DNA of 12,072 bases. Origin: an uncultured Pelagibacteraceae bacterium. GTDB taxonomy: Bacteria; Pseudomonadota; Alphaproteobacteria; Pelagibacterales; Pelagibacteraceae. The position numbers and the translations under genes were made by a program. Shown piece by piece: positions 1-8,887 of this stretch (the stretch's first letter is position 1; every line of letters begins with the position of its first letter). Below the pieces are notes generated by a model, which was given only the letters and a program-made list of their open reading frames with translations, did not search any database and was not told the DNA's origin. The stretch is from positions 1 through 12,072 of the forward strand of contig CACANV010000016.1 of assembly GCA_902533955.1 (NCBI GenBank), given 5' to 3'.

Positions 1-162
1 GGCAATTTTTTCAACTCCAGGACCGCTGAATACAAAATCACATATATAATCTTTTTTGCATTTTCTTTGCAAACTAGATGAATATCCACAATAATGACAA
101 AGAAGTTTTTTTTTATTTTTGTGATAAACAAGATTTATTGAACAATTAGGGCAAAAAAAACC
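1..162 (-). pseudogene. priA: PriA zinc-finger fragment, inverted relative to the rest of priA
   Basis: Read on the minus strand, this stretch is open for 54 codons, continues off the left edge and contains no start codon. It reads FFCPNCSINLVYHK, then LLCHYCG, then a further RKC and an isolated Cys before FSGPGVEKIA. This matches the cysteine-rich zinc-binding insert of the primosomal helicase PriA and the conserved block that follows it. PriA restarts stalled replication forks, and the zinc module binds DNA and partner primosome proteins. On the N-terminal side the frame meets a TGA at 163-165, exactly where PriA should continue with another Cys pair, so the reading is broken. The plus strand next to it carries the C-terminus of PriA, so this piece is inverted relative to its own gene. 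I treat it as a rearranged or chimeric fragment. Family identity is strong; the cause of the break is inferred. Confidence 0.8.
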
Positions 163-261
163 TCAAAAATTCAAAAAAGTCTGAGAGAAATACTAAAAAA
201 ATATAATTTACCTTCAGAAATAAAACTAACAGTTGATGTTGACCCTATAAGCTTCAATTAG
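163..261 (+). pseudogene. priA: PriA C-terminal fragment
   Basis: In plus frame 1, open from 142 to the TAG at 259-261, the sequence reads SLREILKKYNL, PSEIKLTVDVDPISFN, stop. The ending (hydrophobic strand, then VDVDP plus one or two aromatic or hydrophobic residues) is the characteristic C-terminus of PriA, where the E. coli protein has a similar VLDVDP ending. This is the expected orientation and place, because priA commonly lies just upstream of atpH in alphaproteobacteria. Only about 30 codons are recognisable. Upstream of about 163 the plus strand stops resembling PriA, and the minus strand carries the zinc finger instead. About 200-250 residues of helicase domain that should separate the two pieces are missing. 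The left boundary is approximate. Confidence 0.75.
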
Positions 262-282
262 CACAATAAATTAATGTATATT

Positions 283-311
283 TTGAAATCTGAGCCTTGA
301 AGACTCATTAT
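283..311 (+). promoter_or_regulatory. Candidate promoter for the atp operon
   Basis: TTGAAA at 283-288 and CATTAT at 306-311 are separated by 17 bases and match the sigma-70 consensus at 5 of 6 and 4 of 6 positions. They lie in the only sizeable spacer before atpH. In DNA this AT-rich such matches arise often by chance. A second possibility is TTGAAG at 297-302 with TATTTA at 320-325. Transcription could also read through from priA. Confidence 0.25.
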
Positions 312-358
312 TCGTATGTTATTTAAGCGAAATTTTTATAACATCTTCAAATAATGAG
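304..358 (+). promoter_or_regulatory. Imperfect hairpin in the atpH leader
   Basis: CTCATTATT at 304-312 is the reverse complement of AATAATGAG at 350-358 (9 bp). Inside it, ATGTTAT at 316-322 pairs with ATAACAT at 338-344 (7 bp), across an asymmetric internal loop of 3 and 5 bases and a 15-base apical loop. No T-run follows, so it does not look like an intrinsic terminator of priA. It ends seven bases before the atpH start codon, where it could hide the ribosome-landing region. A regulatory role is inferred. Confidence 0.4.
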
Positions 359-375
359 CATAAATTGAGCAAAAA
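354..375 (+). repeat. 11-base tandem duplication across the atpH start codon
   Basis: ATGAGCATAAA (354-364) is followed directly by TTGAGCAAAAA (365-375), identical at 9 of 11 positions. The second copy supplies the TTG start of atpH. The first carries an ATG that is out of frame with atpH and opens a four-codon ORF (M-S-I-N) whose TGA at 366-368 overlaps the TTG as TTGA. Confidence 0.6.
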
Positions 376-919
376 AAATTCTACTTTATCGGCTGGCAAC
401 AGTTATTCACAGGCCTTATTTGAGCTGGCATCTGAAAATAAATTAATAAATGATATTGAGCAGCAAGTATCTTCAATACTTAAATTAATTAGCATCAGTA
501 ATGATTTTAAAGATCTAATTAAGGACCCAACTAATAAAATAGAAGATCAATTAAAAATTATTAATAAGATCTCAGATCAATTTAAGTTTAATGAATTATT
601 AAAAAAATTTCTAGGCTTTATAGTTTCAAAAAGAAGATTTTTTTATGTAGATAAAATATTAAATGATTTTTTAAATATTTGCTCAAATTCTAGAGGTGAG
701 ATTCAAGCAGAATTATCTTCAGCTAAAGAATTAAATGAAAGTGAAGTAAATAATATTAAAAATGAATTATCCAACACTTTTGGTTCAAATATAAAGCTAA
801 ATCATAAAAATGATCCAAGTTTAATTGGTGGCTTGATTATAAAAGTAGGTAGTACAATGATTGATACTTCTATAAAAAATAAATTACAACAATTAGAAAA
901 AAAAATGATAGAGGCATAA
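365..919 (+). CDS. atpH: ATP synthase F1 subunit delta
   Basis: The 184-residue product is the delta subunit (OSCP homologue), which joins the top of the F1 head to the peripheral stalk of F0 on the cytoplasmic face of the membrane. The N-terminal helical domain begins with STLSAGNSYSQALFELA (residues 6-22), typical of alphaproteobacterial delta. The C-terminal signature PSLIGGLIIKVGSTMIDTSI spans residues 151-170. Length is normal for the family (about 180). The start is TTG at 365. The frame is open upstream to 287 but contains no ATG, and the first internal Met is far too late. There is no evident Shine-Dalgarno sequence; an upstream hairpin and an overlapping mini-ORF may affect initiation. 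The stop abuts the atpA ATG with no gap, so the two are surely co-transcribed and probably coupled. It is the first gene of the five-gene F1 operon. Confidence 0.95.
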   Translation: MSKKNSTLSAGNSYSQALFELASENKLINDIEQQVSSILKLISISNDFKDLIKDPTNKIEDQLKIINKISDQFKFNELLKKFLGFIVSKRRFFYVDKILNDFLNICSNSRGEIQAELSSAKELNESEVNNIKNELSNTFGSNIKLNHKNDPSLIGGLIIKVGSTMIDTSIKNKLQQLEKKMIEA

Positions 920-2452
920 ATGGAAATAAATCCTTCAGAAGTAACAAAAATATTAAAAGAACAAATAAGTAAGTTTGGAGATAAAGCTGAAGTTTCAGAA
1001 GTTGGTCAAGTACTTTCCGTAGGGGATGGTATTGCTAGAATATACGGTTTAGATAATGTTCAAGCAGGAGAAATGGTAGAATTCGCAGATGGATCTAAGG
1101 GTATGGCTTTAAACTTAGAAAGCGATAATGTTGGTGTTGTAATTTTTGGTGATGATAAATCTGTTAAAGAAGGAGATATAGTAAAAAGAACTGGAGCAAT
1201 TGTTGATACTCCTGTTGGTAAAGAATTATTAGGAAGAGTTGTTGATGGATTAGGAAACCCAATAGATGGTAAAGGAGCTCTAGACAAAGGAATTAAAAGA
1301 AGCAGAGTTGAAGTAAAAGCTCCAGGAATCATACCTCGTAAATCAGTTAACGAACCAATGCAAACAGGACTTAAATCTATTGATAGCCTAGTTCCAATTG
1401 GTAGAGGTCAAAGAGAATTAATTATTGGTGATAGACAAACTGGAAAAACAGCAGTTGCTATTGATGCAATTATTAATCAAAAGAAAATAAATGAATCGAA
1501 CGATGAGAAGCAAAAATTATATTGTGTTTATGTTGCAATTGGCCAAAAAAGATCAACGGTTAGACAAATTGAAAAAACTTTAGAAGAAGCTGGAGCTATG
1601 GAATATACAACTATTGTAGCTGCTACAGCTTCAGATGCAGCTCCTTTACAATTTTTAGCTCCTTATACTGGTTGTGCAATGGGAGAATATTTTAGAGATA
1701 ATGGAATGCATGCATTAATTATTTATGATGATCTTTCAAAACAAGCAGTTGCTTATAGACAAATGTCTCTTTTATTAAGAAGACCTCCAGGAAGAGAAGC
1801 TTACCCAGGAGATGTATTTTATTTACATAGCAGATTGCTAGAAAGAGCAGCTAAATTGAGTGATGAGCATGGAGGAGGATCCTTAACAGCACTTCCAATA
1901 ATTGAAACTCAAGGAGGAGATGTTTCAGCTTTTATACCTACCAATGTAATTTCAATAACTGATGGCCAAATTTTTTTGGAAACTGAATTATTTAATCAGG
2001 GCATAAGACCTGCAATTAATGTAGGATTATCTGTTTCAAGAGTTGGATCTTCTGCTCAGACAAAATCAATGAAAAAAGTCTCTGGTTCAATGAAACTTGA
2101 ACTTGCTCAATATAGAGAAATGGCTGCGTTTGCACAATTTGGATCAGATTTAGATGCTTCTACTCAGAAACTTCTAAACAGAGGTTCAAAATTAACAGAA
2201 CTACTAAAACAAAAACAATATTCACCCATGACAGTAGCAGAACAAGTGATTTCAATATTTTGTGGTGTAAAGGGTCATTTGGATGATGTTGGACAAAAAA
2301 ATATTTCTGATTTTGAAAATAAAATTTTAGAAAAATGTAAATCTGAAAAACCAGAAATTTTAGATTCAATAAAAAACTCAGGAAAACTTGAGGAAGATAC
2401 TGAAAAATCTTTAACCGAAGTTATTACTGAACTAAAAAAAAACTTTAAATAA
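920..2452 (+). CDS. atpA: ATP synthase F1 subunit alpha
   Basis: The 510-residue product is the alpha subunit, three copies of which alternate with beta in the F1 hexamer. It binds nucleotide at the non-catalytic sites. The N-terminal beta-barrel is at about residues 25-95 and the nucleotide-binding domain at 95-380. The P-loop GDRQTGKT lies at residues 170-177. The family signature [11 protein letters not shown] at 364-374 ends in Arg374, the arginine finger that reaches into the catalytic site on beta. The C-terminal helical domain follows. Length matches the family norm (about 510). The ATG directly follows the atpH stop, and the usual N-terminus [16 protein letters not shown] supports it. 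No key residue is missing. Together with atpH, atpG, atpD and atpC it forms F1; the F0 genes are not in the window. Confidence 0.98.
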   Translation: MEINPSEVTKILKEQISKFGDKAEVSEVGQVLSVGDGIARIYGLDNVQAGEMVEFADGSKGMALNLESDNVGVVIFGDDKSVKEGDIVKRTGAIVDTPVGKELLGRVVDGLGNPIDGKGALDKGIKRSRVEVKAPGIIPRKSVNEPMQTGLKSIDSLVPIGRGQRELIIGDRQTGKTAVAIDAIINQKKINESNDEKQKLYCVYVAIGQKRSTVRQIEKTLEEAGAMEYTTIVAATASDAAPLQFLAPYTGCAMGEYFRDNGMHALIIYDDLSKQAVAYRQMSLLLRRPPGREAYPGDVFYLHSRLLERAAKLSDEHGGGSLTALPIIETQGGDVSAFIPTNVISITDGQIFLETELFNQGIRPAINVGLSVSRVGSSAQTKSMKKVSGSMKLELAQYREMAAFAQFGSDLDASTQKLLNRGSKLTELLKQKQYSPMTVAEQVISIFCGVKGHLDDVGQKNISDFENKILEKCKSEKPEILDSIKNSGKLEEDTEKSLTEVITELKKNFK

Positions 2453-2459
2453 CTTAAAA

Positions 2460-4755
<2,296 letters not shown>

Positions 4756-4756
<1 letters not shown>

Positions 4757-5148
4757 TGAGTGAAGAATATTCATTAGAAATAGTAAATCCAGAAAAGTTA
4801 TTTCTTATAAAAAAAGATGTTTTAGAAGTGGTAGTGCCAGCTTTTGAGGGAGAAATGGGAATATTGAAAGATCATATTTCTATCATCTCATTTTTAAAAC
4901 CAGGCATTATTAAGATTTTTTCAAAAACCGAGGAAGAAAATTTTTATATTGAAGATGGAATTTTAGAATTCAAAAATAATAATCTTTCTATTCTGACTAG
5001 TTTAATTTTAAATATCAAAGATTTAAGTAAAGAAAAAATTGAAGAAATTCTAAAATCCACTAAAATTGAATTGGACAATGAAGAGATTAGTGATCAAAAA
5101 AAATATTTGCTTGATCAAAAGAATGAAGTTTTAAAATCAATTAATTAG
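4756..5148 (+). CDS. atpC: ATP synthase F1 subunit epsilon
   Basis: The 130-residue product is the epsilon subunit, which binds the foot of gamma and the c-ring and in many bacteria restrains ATP hydrolysis. The N-terminal beta-sandwich is recognisable from VVVPAFEGEMGILKDHISII (residues 25-44) and LKPG (47-50). The C-terminal part (about 86-130) is charged and predicted helical, as expected for the regulatory helices. The start ATG overlaps the atpD stop by one base. The last 12 bases overlap the end of the convergent rppH gene. Near the end, a short direct repeat TGATCAAAA (5091-5099 and 5112-5120) encodes a repeated Asp-Gln-Lys. It is the last gene of the plus-strand operon. Confidence 0.93.
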
Positions 5149-5616
5149 AATTTTTTTTACTTCTTTTTTTATTTTAGAATAAACATCTAATTTAAAATCT
5201 ACAACAAAATCTGTAATTTTTTCGACATCTAACCATTTCCACTCACTAAATTCAGGATATTTAGTCTTAATATTGATTTCTTTCTCATTTCCCATAAATT
5301 TTACAATGAACCACTTTTGTCTTTGACCTTTATATTTTCCTTTCCAAATTATTCCTAAAAGATGATCAGGTAAAAAATATGTAATAAAACCATCAATTTC
5401 TTTTAATAATTTTATTGTTTTTATGCTTGTTTCTTCCTCAAGTTCTCGTAAAGCAGCATTATAAAAGTTCTCTCCACTGTCTATACCGCCCTGTGGCATC
5501 TGCCAAAAGTTTTTGGGATTATCAATTCTTTTGGCCACAAATATCTGGTTTTTATCATTTAATACCACAATCCCCACGCCACTTCTTAGTGGTAAATTAC
5601 GATATTTTTTTTTCAT
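5137..5616 (-). CDS. rppH: Nudix hydrolase, RNA 5'-pyrophosphohydrolase RppH
   Basis: The 159-residue product matches RppH/NudH (IalA in some alphaproteobacteria). These enzymes remove pyrophosphate from 5'-triphosphate RNA and so start 5'-end-dependent decay; some also hydrolyse diadenosine polyphosphates. The N-terminal YRxxVGIVVLN-type strand and the FWQMPQGGIDSGE block (from about residue 37) are diagnostic of the RppH/Ap4A hydrolase group. The Nudix box spans residues 43-65, with Glu58, Glu61 and Glu62 in REL-E-EE position for metal binding. The box Gly near its end is replaced by Ser64, a mild deviation. W and FSEWKWL later in the protein also fit RppH. It is the last gene of the minus-strand operon, two bases after ctpA. 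Its TGA lies inside the 3' end of atpC. Confidence 0.9.
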   Translation of the reverse strand: MKKKYRNLPLRSGVGIVVLNDKNQIFVAKRIDNPKNFWQMPQGGIDSGENFYNAALRELEEETSIKTIKLLKEIDGFITYFLPDHLLGIIWKGKYKGQRQKWFIVKFMGNEKEINIKTKYPEFSEWKWLDVEKITDFVVDFKLDVYSKIKKEVKKILIN

Positions 5617-5618
5617 TC

Positions 5619-6764
5619 TTAACCGTTAAGAAGCTCTAGAACATAAGCTAGTTGATTATCACTTTCGGTATTTAATTTAAATTCATCAGAACTTTCTTCA
5701 ACTTCAATATCTGGAGTTATGCCAACTTCAGATATGGATTTGCCAGATGGTAGATAATATTTAGCTACTGTTAGTCTAATAGCGCCTTCATTTTTTAATG
5801 GCATAATTGATTGCACTGATCCTTTTCCAAAAGTGCTTTCACCTATTATAATAGCTCTTTTATTATCTTTTAGTGCTCCTGCTACTATTTCTGATGCTGA
5901 TGCTGATCCATAATTAATTAGGACAACCAAGGTTTCTCCATTAATTATGTCACCTTTTTTTGCAAAATACTTTCTATTTTCATATTTGCTTTTACTTTTA
6001 GTTGATACTATTTCACCATTATCTAAAAAAAAGTCAGTAATTTTAATTGCCTGGGAGAGAAGACCTCCGGGATTATTTCTTAAATCTAAAATATAATTTT
6101 TTACATTTCCACCTTTTTTGAATTCTTTAATTTTAGCTTTAACTTGGTCACTACTATTTTCATTAAAGGATGTTAATCTTAGGTATCCAGTTTTTTCTTC
6201 AATAATTTCGGATTTTACAGATGCAACATTTATTATATCTCTTGTTATTTTAAAAATTAAAGCTTTTTTTTCACCTCTTCGCCTTACCGTTAATTCAATA
6301 TCTGTTCCAACTACACCTCTCATTAAATCTACAGCTTCAGATAGAGATTTTCCTTGAACCTGGATATTATCTATTTTTACTATGTAGTCGCCTGCTTTTA
6401 TTCCAACTTTTGATGCTGGAGAATTATCAATTGGAGAAATTACTTTTACCACACCTGCTTCCATACTCACTTCAATTCCTAATCCTCCAAACTTTCCACT
6501 AGTTTCTGTCTGCATATTTTTGAAAGATTCAGGCGTCATGTATGCAGAGTATGGATCTAAAGACTGAAGAACTCCATTAATAGCAGCATCCATGGCATCG
6601 CTTTGATTAACATCTTCGACGTATTCCTTATTAATTTTATCTAATACTTCACTAAACAAATCAATTTTTTTATAAATATCCTCATCGCTTGTTGAATAAC
6701 TTGAATTAATAAAAAATATAGAAAAGAAGAAAGTAGCTAATAATATACTAAATATATTTTTCAT
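5619..6764 (-). CDS. ctpA: Carboxy-terminal processing protease, S41 family with PDZ domain
   Basis: The 381-residue product is a periplasmic serine protease of the CtpA/Prc type, which trims or degrades envelope proteins from their C-termini. A hydrophobic N-terminus (about residues 4-22) followed by SSYS looks like a signal peptide. A PDZ domain covers about 92-165 (FGGLGIEV to IELTVRR). The protease core carries the family's Ser-Lys dyad. Ser289 sits in GSASASEIVAGAL and Lys314 in STFGKGSVQ, 25 residues apart as in characterised members. LDLRNNPGG at 226-234 is another S41 hallmark. At 381 residues it is shorter than many homologues (about 440). The start overlaps the rsfS stop by four bases (ATGA), so translation is probably coupled. 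The substrate cannot be read from sequence. Confidence 0.93.
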   Translation of the reverse strand: MKNIFSILLATFFFSIFFINSSYSTSDEDIYKKIDLFSEVLDKINKEYVEDVNQSDAMDAAINGVLQSLDPYSAYMTPESFKNMQTETSGKFGGLGIEVSMEAGVVKVISPIDNSPASKVGIKAGDYIVKIDNIQVQGKSLSEAVDLMRGVVGTDIELTVRRRGEKKALIFKITRDIINVASVKSEIIEEKTGYLRLTSFNENSSDQVKAKIKEFKKGGNVKNYILDLRNNPGGLLSQAIKITDFFLDNGEIVSTKSKSKYENRKYFAKKGDIINGETLVVLINYGSASASEIVAGALKDNKRAIIIGESTFGKGSVQSIMPLKNEGAIRLTVAKYYLPSGKSISEVGITPDIEVEESSDEFKLNTESDNQLAYVLELLNG

Positions 6765-7111
6765 ATAATTAACTTTTCTTTTGGAATTAATTCAGACCAC
6801 ATTTTCTCTAATTCATAAAATTTTCTTTTTTCAGGATTAAAAATATGAACTATTAAATCTATCCCATCTACTAGTTTCCAGTCACTACTATTTTTTCCTT
6901 CTATTTTACAATTTTGTACACCATTATTTTTAAATTTTTCAAAAACTTGCTCAGACAAAGATTGTATATGTCTTGAAGATGTGCCACTTGCAATTATCAT
7001 ATAGTCAGCCATAGATGATTTTCCTTCAAGATCAATAGAAACTATATCTAATGCTTTATTGGAGTCTAAAGTATTAATTATTTCTTCTTTTAAATTGGAA
7101 ATTTTTACCAT
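6761..7111 (-). CDS. rsfS: Ribosome silencing factor RsfS (DUF143/YbeB family)
   Basis: The 116-residue product matches RsfS, which binds ribosomal protein uL14 on the large subunit and blocks joining of the subunits, lowering translation under nutrient limitation. Visible family features are the KALDIVSIDLEGKSSMADYMIIASGTSSRHIQ block (about residues 19-50) and the DWKLVDGIDLIVHIF strand (about 77-91), followed by the usual YELEKMW near the C-terminus. Length is typical. It lies 17 bases after nadD, a partnership widespread in bacteria, and overlaps ctpA by four bases. rlmH, which often follows rsfS, is not here. No catalytic activity is expected. Confidence 0.92.
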   Translation of the reverse strand: MVKISNLKEEIINTLDSNKALDIVSIDLEGKSSMADYMIIASGTSSRHIQSLSEQVFEKFKNNGVQNCKIEGKNSSDWKLVDGIDLIVHIFNPEKRKFYELEKMWSELIPKEKLII

Positions 7112-7128
7112 TAATTGATTTTAGAGTA

Positions 7129-7665
7129 TCAAATTTTTCTTAATTTAGAAGATGAAATATTAACTTTTTTAAAATTAATAAATTCTAAGCTTTTTTTATT
7201 ATATTTTTTAAATCCCAAAGATTTCAAAGATTTAGCTTTATATCCATTCCTATCAAATACTAAAATATTACAAATTGATGAAATTAAATTAGAATTTTTC
7301 CATTTGTGAAAATTAATTAGATTATCGGCACCCATAATAAAATAAATTTTACTAATTTTATTTTTTTTTTTAATATATTTTATAAGATCAATTGTTCTGT
7401 TAGATTTAATTATATTTTCATAAAATCTTACTTTGATGAATTTATTTTTATTGTTTATTTTTTTTGCGAAATTAATTCTTTTACTTAAATCCAATGAACT
7501 TTTAGATTTATATGGATTTTTTTTTGTTATAGCCCATATAATTTCATTAAGTTTATATCTTTTTTTTGCTTCAATAGAAATTTTTACATGACCTTTGTGA
7601 GCTGGATCAAAAGTTCCACCTAGTATACCAATTTTCTTTTTAATTTCTGATTTGACCCGAACCAT
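7129..7665 (-). CDS. nadD: Nicotinate-nucleotide adenylyltransferase NadD
   Basis: The product joins nicotinate mononucleotide and ATP to make deamido-NAD, the penultimate step of NAD synthesis. With the start at ATG 7665-7663 it is 178 residues. The nucleotidyltransferase motif GGTFDPAHKGH is at about 16-26, FIMGADNLINFHKW lies in the middle, and ISSSKLRKI closes the protein. The frame remains open upstream to 7806, but that stretch overlaps proA deeply and does not resemble NadD, so the 7665 start was chosen. It still overlaps the proA stop by 26 bases, and no good ribosome site is visible. The protein ends right at the ISSxxLR nucleotide-binding motif, without the C-terminal helix of 20-30 residues seen in most homologues. 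A frameshift after the motif is not obvious, as only 17 bases separate the stop from rsfS. Confidence 0.9.
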   Translation of the reverse strand: MVRVKSEIKKKIGILGGTFDPAHKGHVKISIEAKKRYKLNEIIWAITKKNPYKSKSSLDLSKRINFAKKINNKNKFIKVRFYENIIKSNRTIDLIKYIKKKNKISKIYFIMGADNLINFHKWKNSNLISSICNILVFDRNGYKAKSLKSLGFKKYNKKSLEFINFKKVNISSSKLRKI

Positions 7666-8887
7666 ATACTTCGTACTTATAACTAACAAGCTGATTGAGA
7701 CCCACAGGCCCTCTTGGAGGAAGCTTATTTGTTGATATGCCAACTTCTCCTCCAAAACCAAATTCTCCTCCATCAGCAAATTGAGTTGATGTATTGTGCA
7801 TAGCAATTGAACTTTTTATATTTTTTATAAAATATTTTGCAGATAATTTGTTTTTAGTAATTATCGCATCTGTATGCATTGTTCCATATTTATTTATATG
7901 ATCAATAGCTTCATTTATATCATTTACTAATTTTACCGAAATTTTTGCTGACAAAAATTCTTTAGACCATGTTCTATTATTTGCTATCTTTGTTTTTCCC
8001 TTGTATATTTTTTTTATTTTTCTGTCTGCATAAATAATACATCCATTTTTTTTCAATATATTTAATATTTCAGAAACAAATTTAGAATTTTTTTTATGAA
8101 TTAATAATGTTTCAGTTGCCCCACAAATACTTGTGTTTCTTAATTTAGCATTCACAGTCACTTTCTTTGCCATTTTTAAGTTTGCATCTTTATCAATATA
8201 AGTATGACACATTCCTTCTAAATGACCAATAACTGGAACAGAAGAAAAATTTTGTACTTTCTTAACTAAATTTTTTCCTCCTCTAGGAATTATCACATCA
8301 ATATATTTGCTCATTTTTGAAAGCATAAAATCTACTAGTTTTCTATTTTTATTTTCAATGAACTGTACAAAATTTTTATCAATTTTATTTATTTCTAATG
8401 ATTTCCTAAATAAATTTGCCAAAATTTTATTACTAAAATACGCTTCTGAGCCTCCTCTAAGAATTATACAATTACCTGATTTAAAACATAATGTTGAAAC
8501 GTCTGCTGTAACATTAGGTCTGCTTTCGTATATTATTGCTATAACACCAATAGGTATTGTAACTCTCTTTATTTTAAGACCATTTGGTCTTGTCCATTTA
8601 TCCAATTCTTGATTAATTGGGTCTTTAAAATTAGCTATAGTTCTTATTGATTTAATAATAGATTCAATCTTGATATTATTTAGAGATAATCTTTTAATTA
8701 AATTTTCTTTTAATTTCTTTTTTTCAGCAACTTTAATATCTTTTTTGTTTTCATCTATAATTTTATTTTTATTTTTAATAATTAATTTACAGTAATCTTT
8801 TAAAACTTTGTTTTTTAACTTATTATTAATTTTAGATTTAAAGGCAATTTTTGCTTTTTTTCCTATTTTTTTTATATATTCGCTCAT
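7640..8887 (-). CDS. proA: Glutamate-5-semialdehyde dehydrogenase (gamma-glutamyl phosphate reductase)
   Basis: The 415-residue product reduces gamma-glutamyl phosphate with NADPH to glutamate semialdehyde, the second step of proline synthesis. Family marks are IPIGVIAIIYESRPNVTAD (111-129), IILRGGSEA (141-149), IPRGG (200-204), the catalytic Cys255 in NTSICGATETLL, and the closing block STQFADGGEFGFGGEVGIST followed by KLPPRGPVGL (367-397). Length is the family norm (about 415). The start overlaps the proB stop by four bases (ATGA), as expected for two enzymes that pass on an unstable intermediate. The end overlaps nadD by 26 bases. The N-terminal 80 residues are very Lys-rich, consistent with the genome's AT bias rather than with a foreign origin. 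Confidence 0.96.
   Translation of the reverse strand: MSEYIKKIGKKAKIAFKSKINNKLKNKVLKDYCKLIIKNKNKIIDENKKDIKVAEKKKLKENLIKRLSLNNIKIESIIKSIRTIANFKDPINQELDKWTRPNGLKIKRVTIPIGVIAIIYESRPNVTADVSTLCFKSGNCIILRGGSEAYFSNKILANLFRKSLEINKIDKNFVQFIENKNRKLVDFMLSKMSKYIDVIIPRGGKNLVKKVQNFSSVPVIGHLEGMCHTYIDKDANLKMAKKVTVNAKLRNTSICGATETLLIHKKNSKFVSEILNILKKNGCIIYADRKIKKIYKGKTKIANNRTWSKEFLSAKISVKLVNDINEAIDHINKYGTMHTDAIITKNKLSAKYFIKNIKSSIAMHNTSTQFADGGEFGFGGEVGISTNKLPPRGPVGLNQLVSYKYEVYGSGQIRN

Noticed and set aside
262..364. tRNA, riboswitch or small-protein gene in the priA-atpH spacer
   Set aside because: No cloverleaf, known aptamer pattern or ORF beyond four codons is visible. Only the hairpin, the duplication and a weak promoter can be supported.
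1060..1332. 90-codon minus-strand ORF inside atpA
   Set aside because: It is a shadow of the strongly conserved atpA coding sequence, with no recognisable domain.
5091..5160. Possible intrinsic terminators at the atpC/rppH junction (T-runs, TTGATCAA palindrome)
   Set aside because: The stems are short and nearly all A-T, and poly-T/poly-A runs are common throughout this genome. I could not support a terminator on either strand.
7666..7806. Upstream extension of the nadD reading frame by 47 codons
   Set aside because: It lies entirely inside proA in another frame, its translation does not resemble NadD, and the conserved GGTFDPAHKGH motif would be displaced far from the N-terminus.
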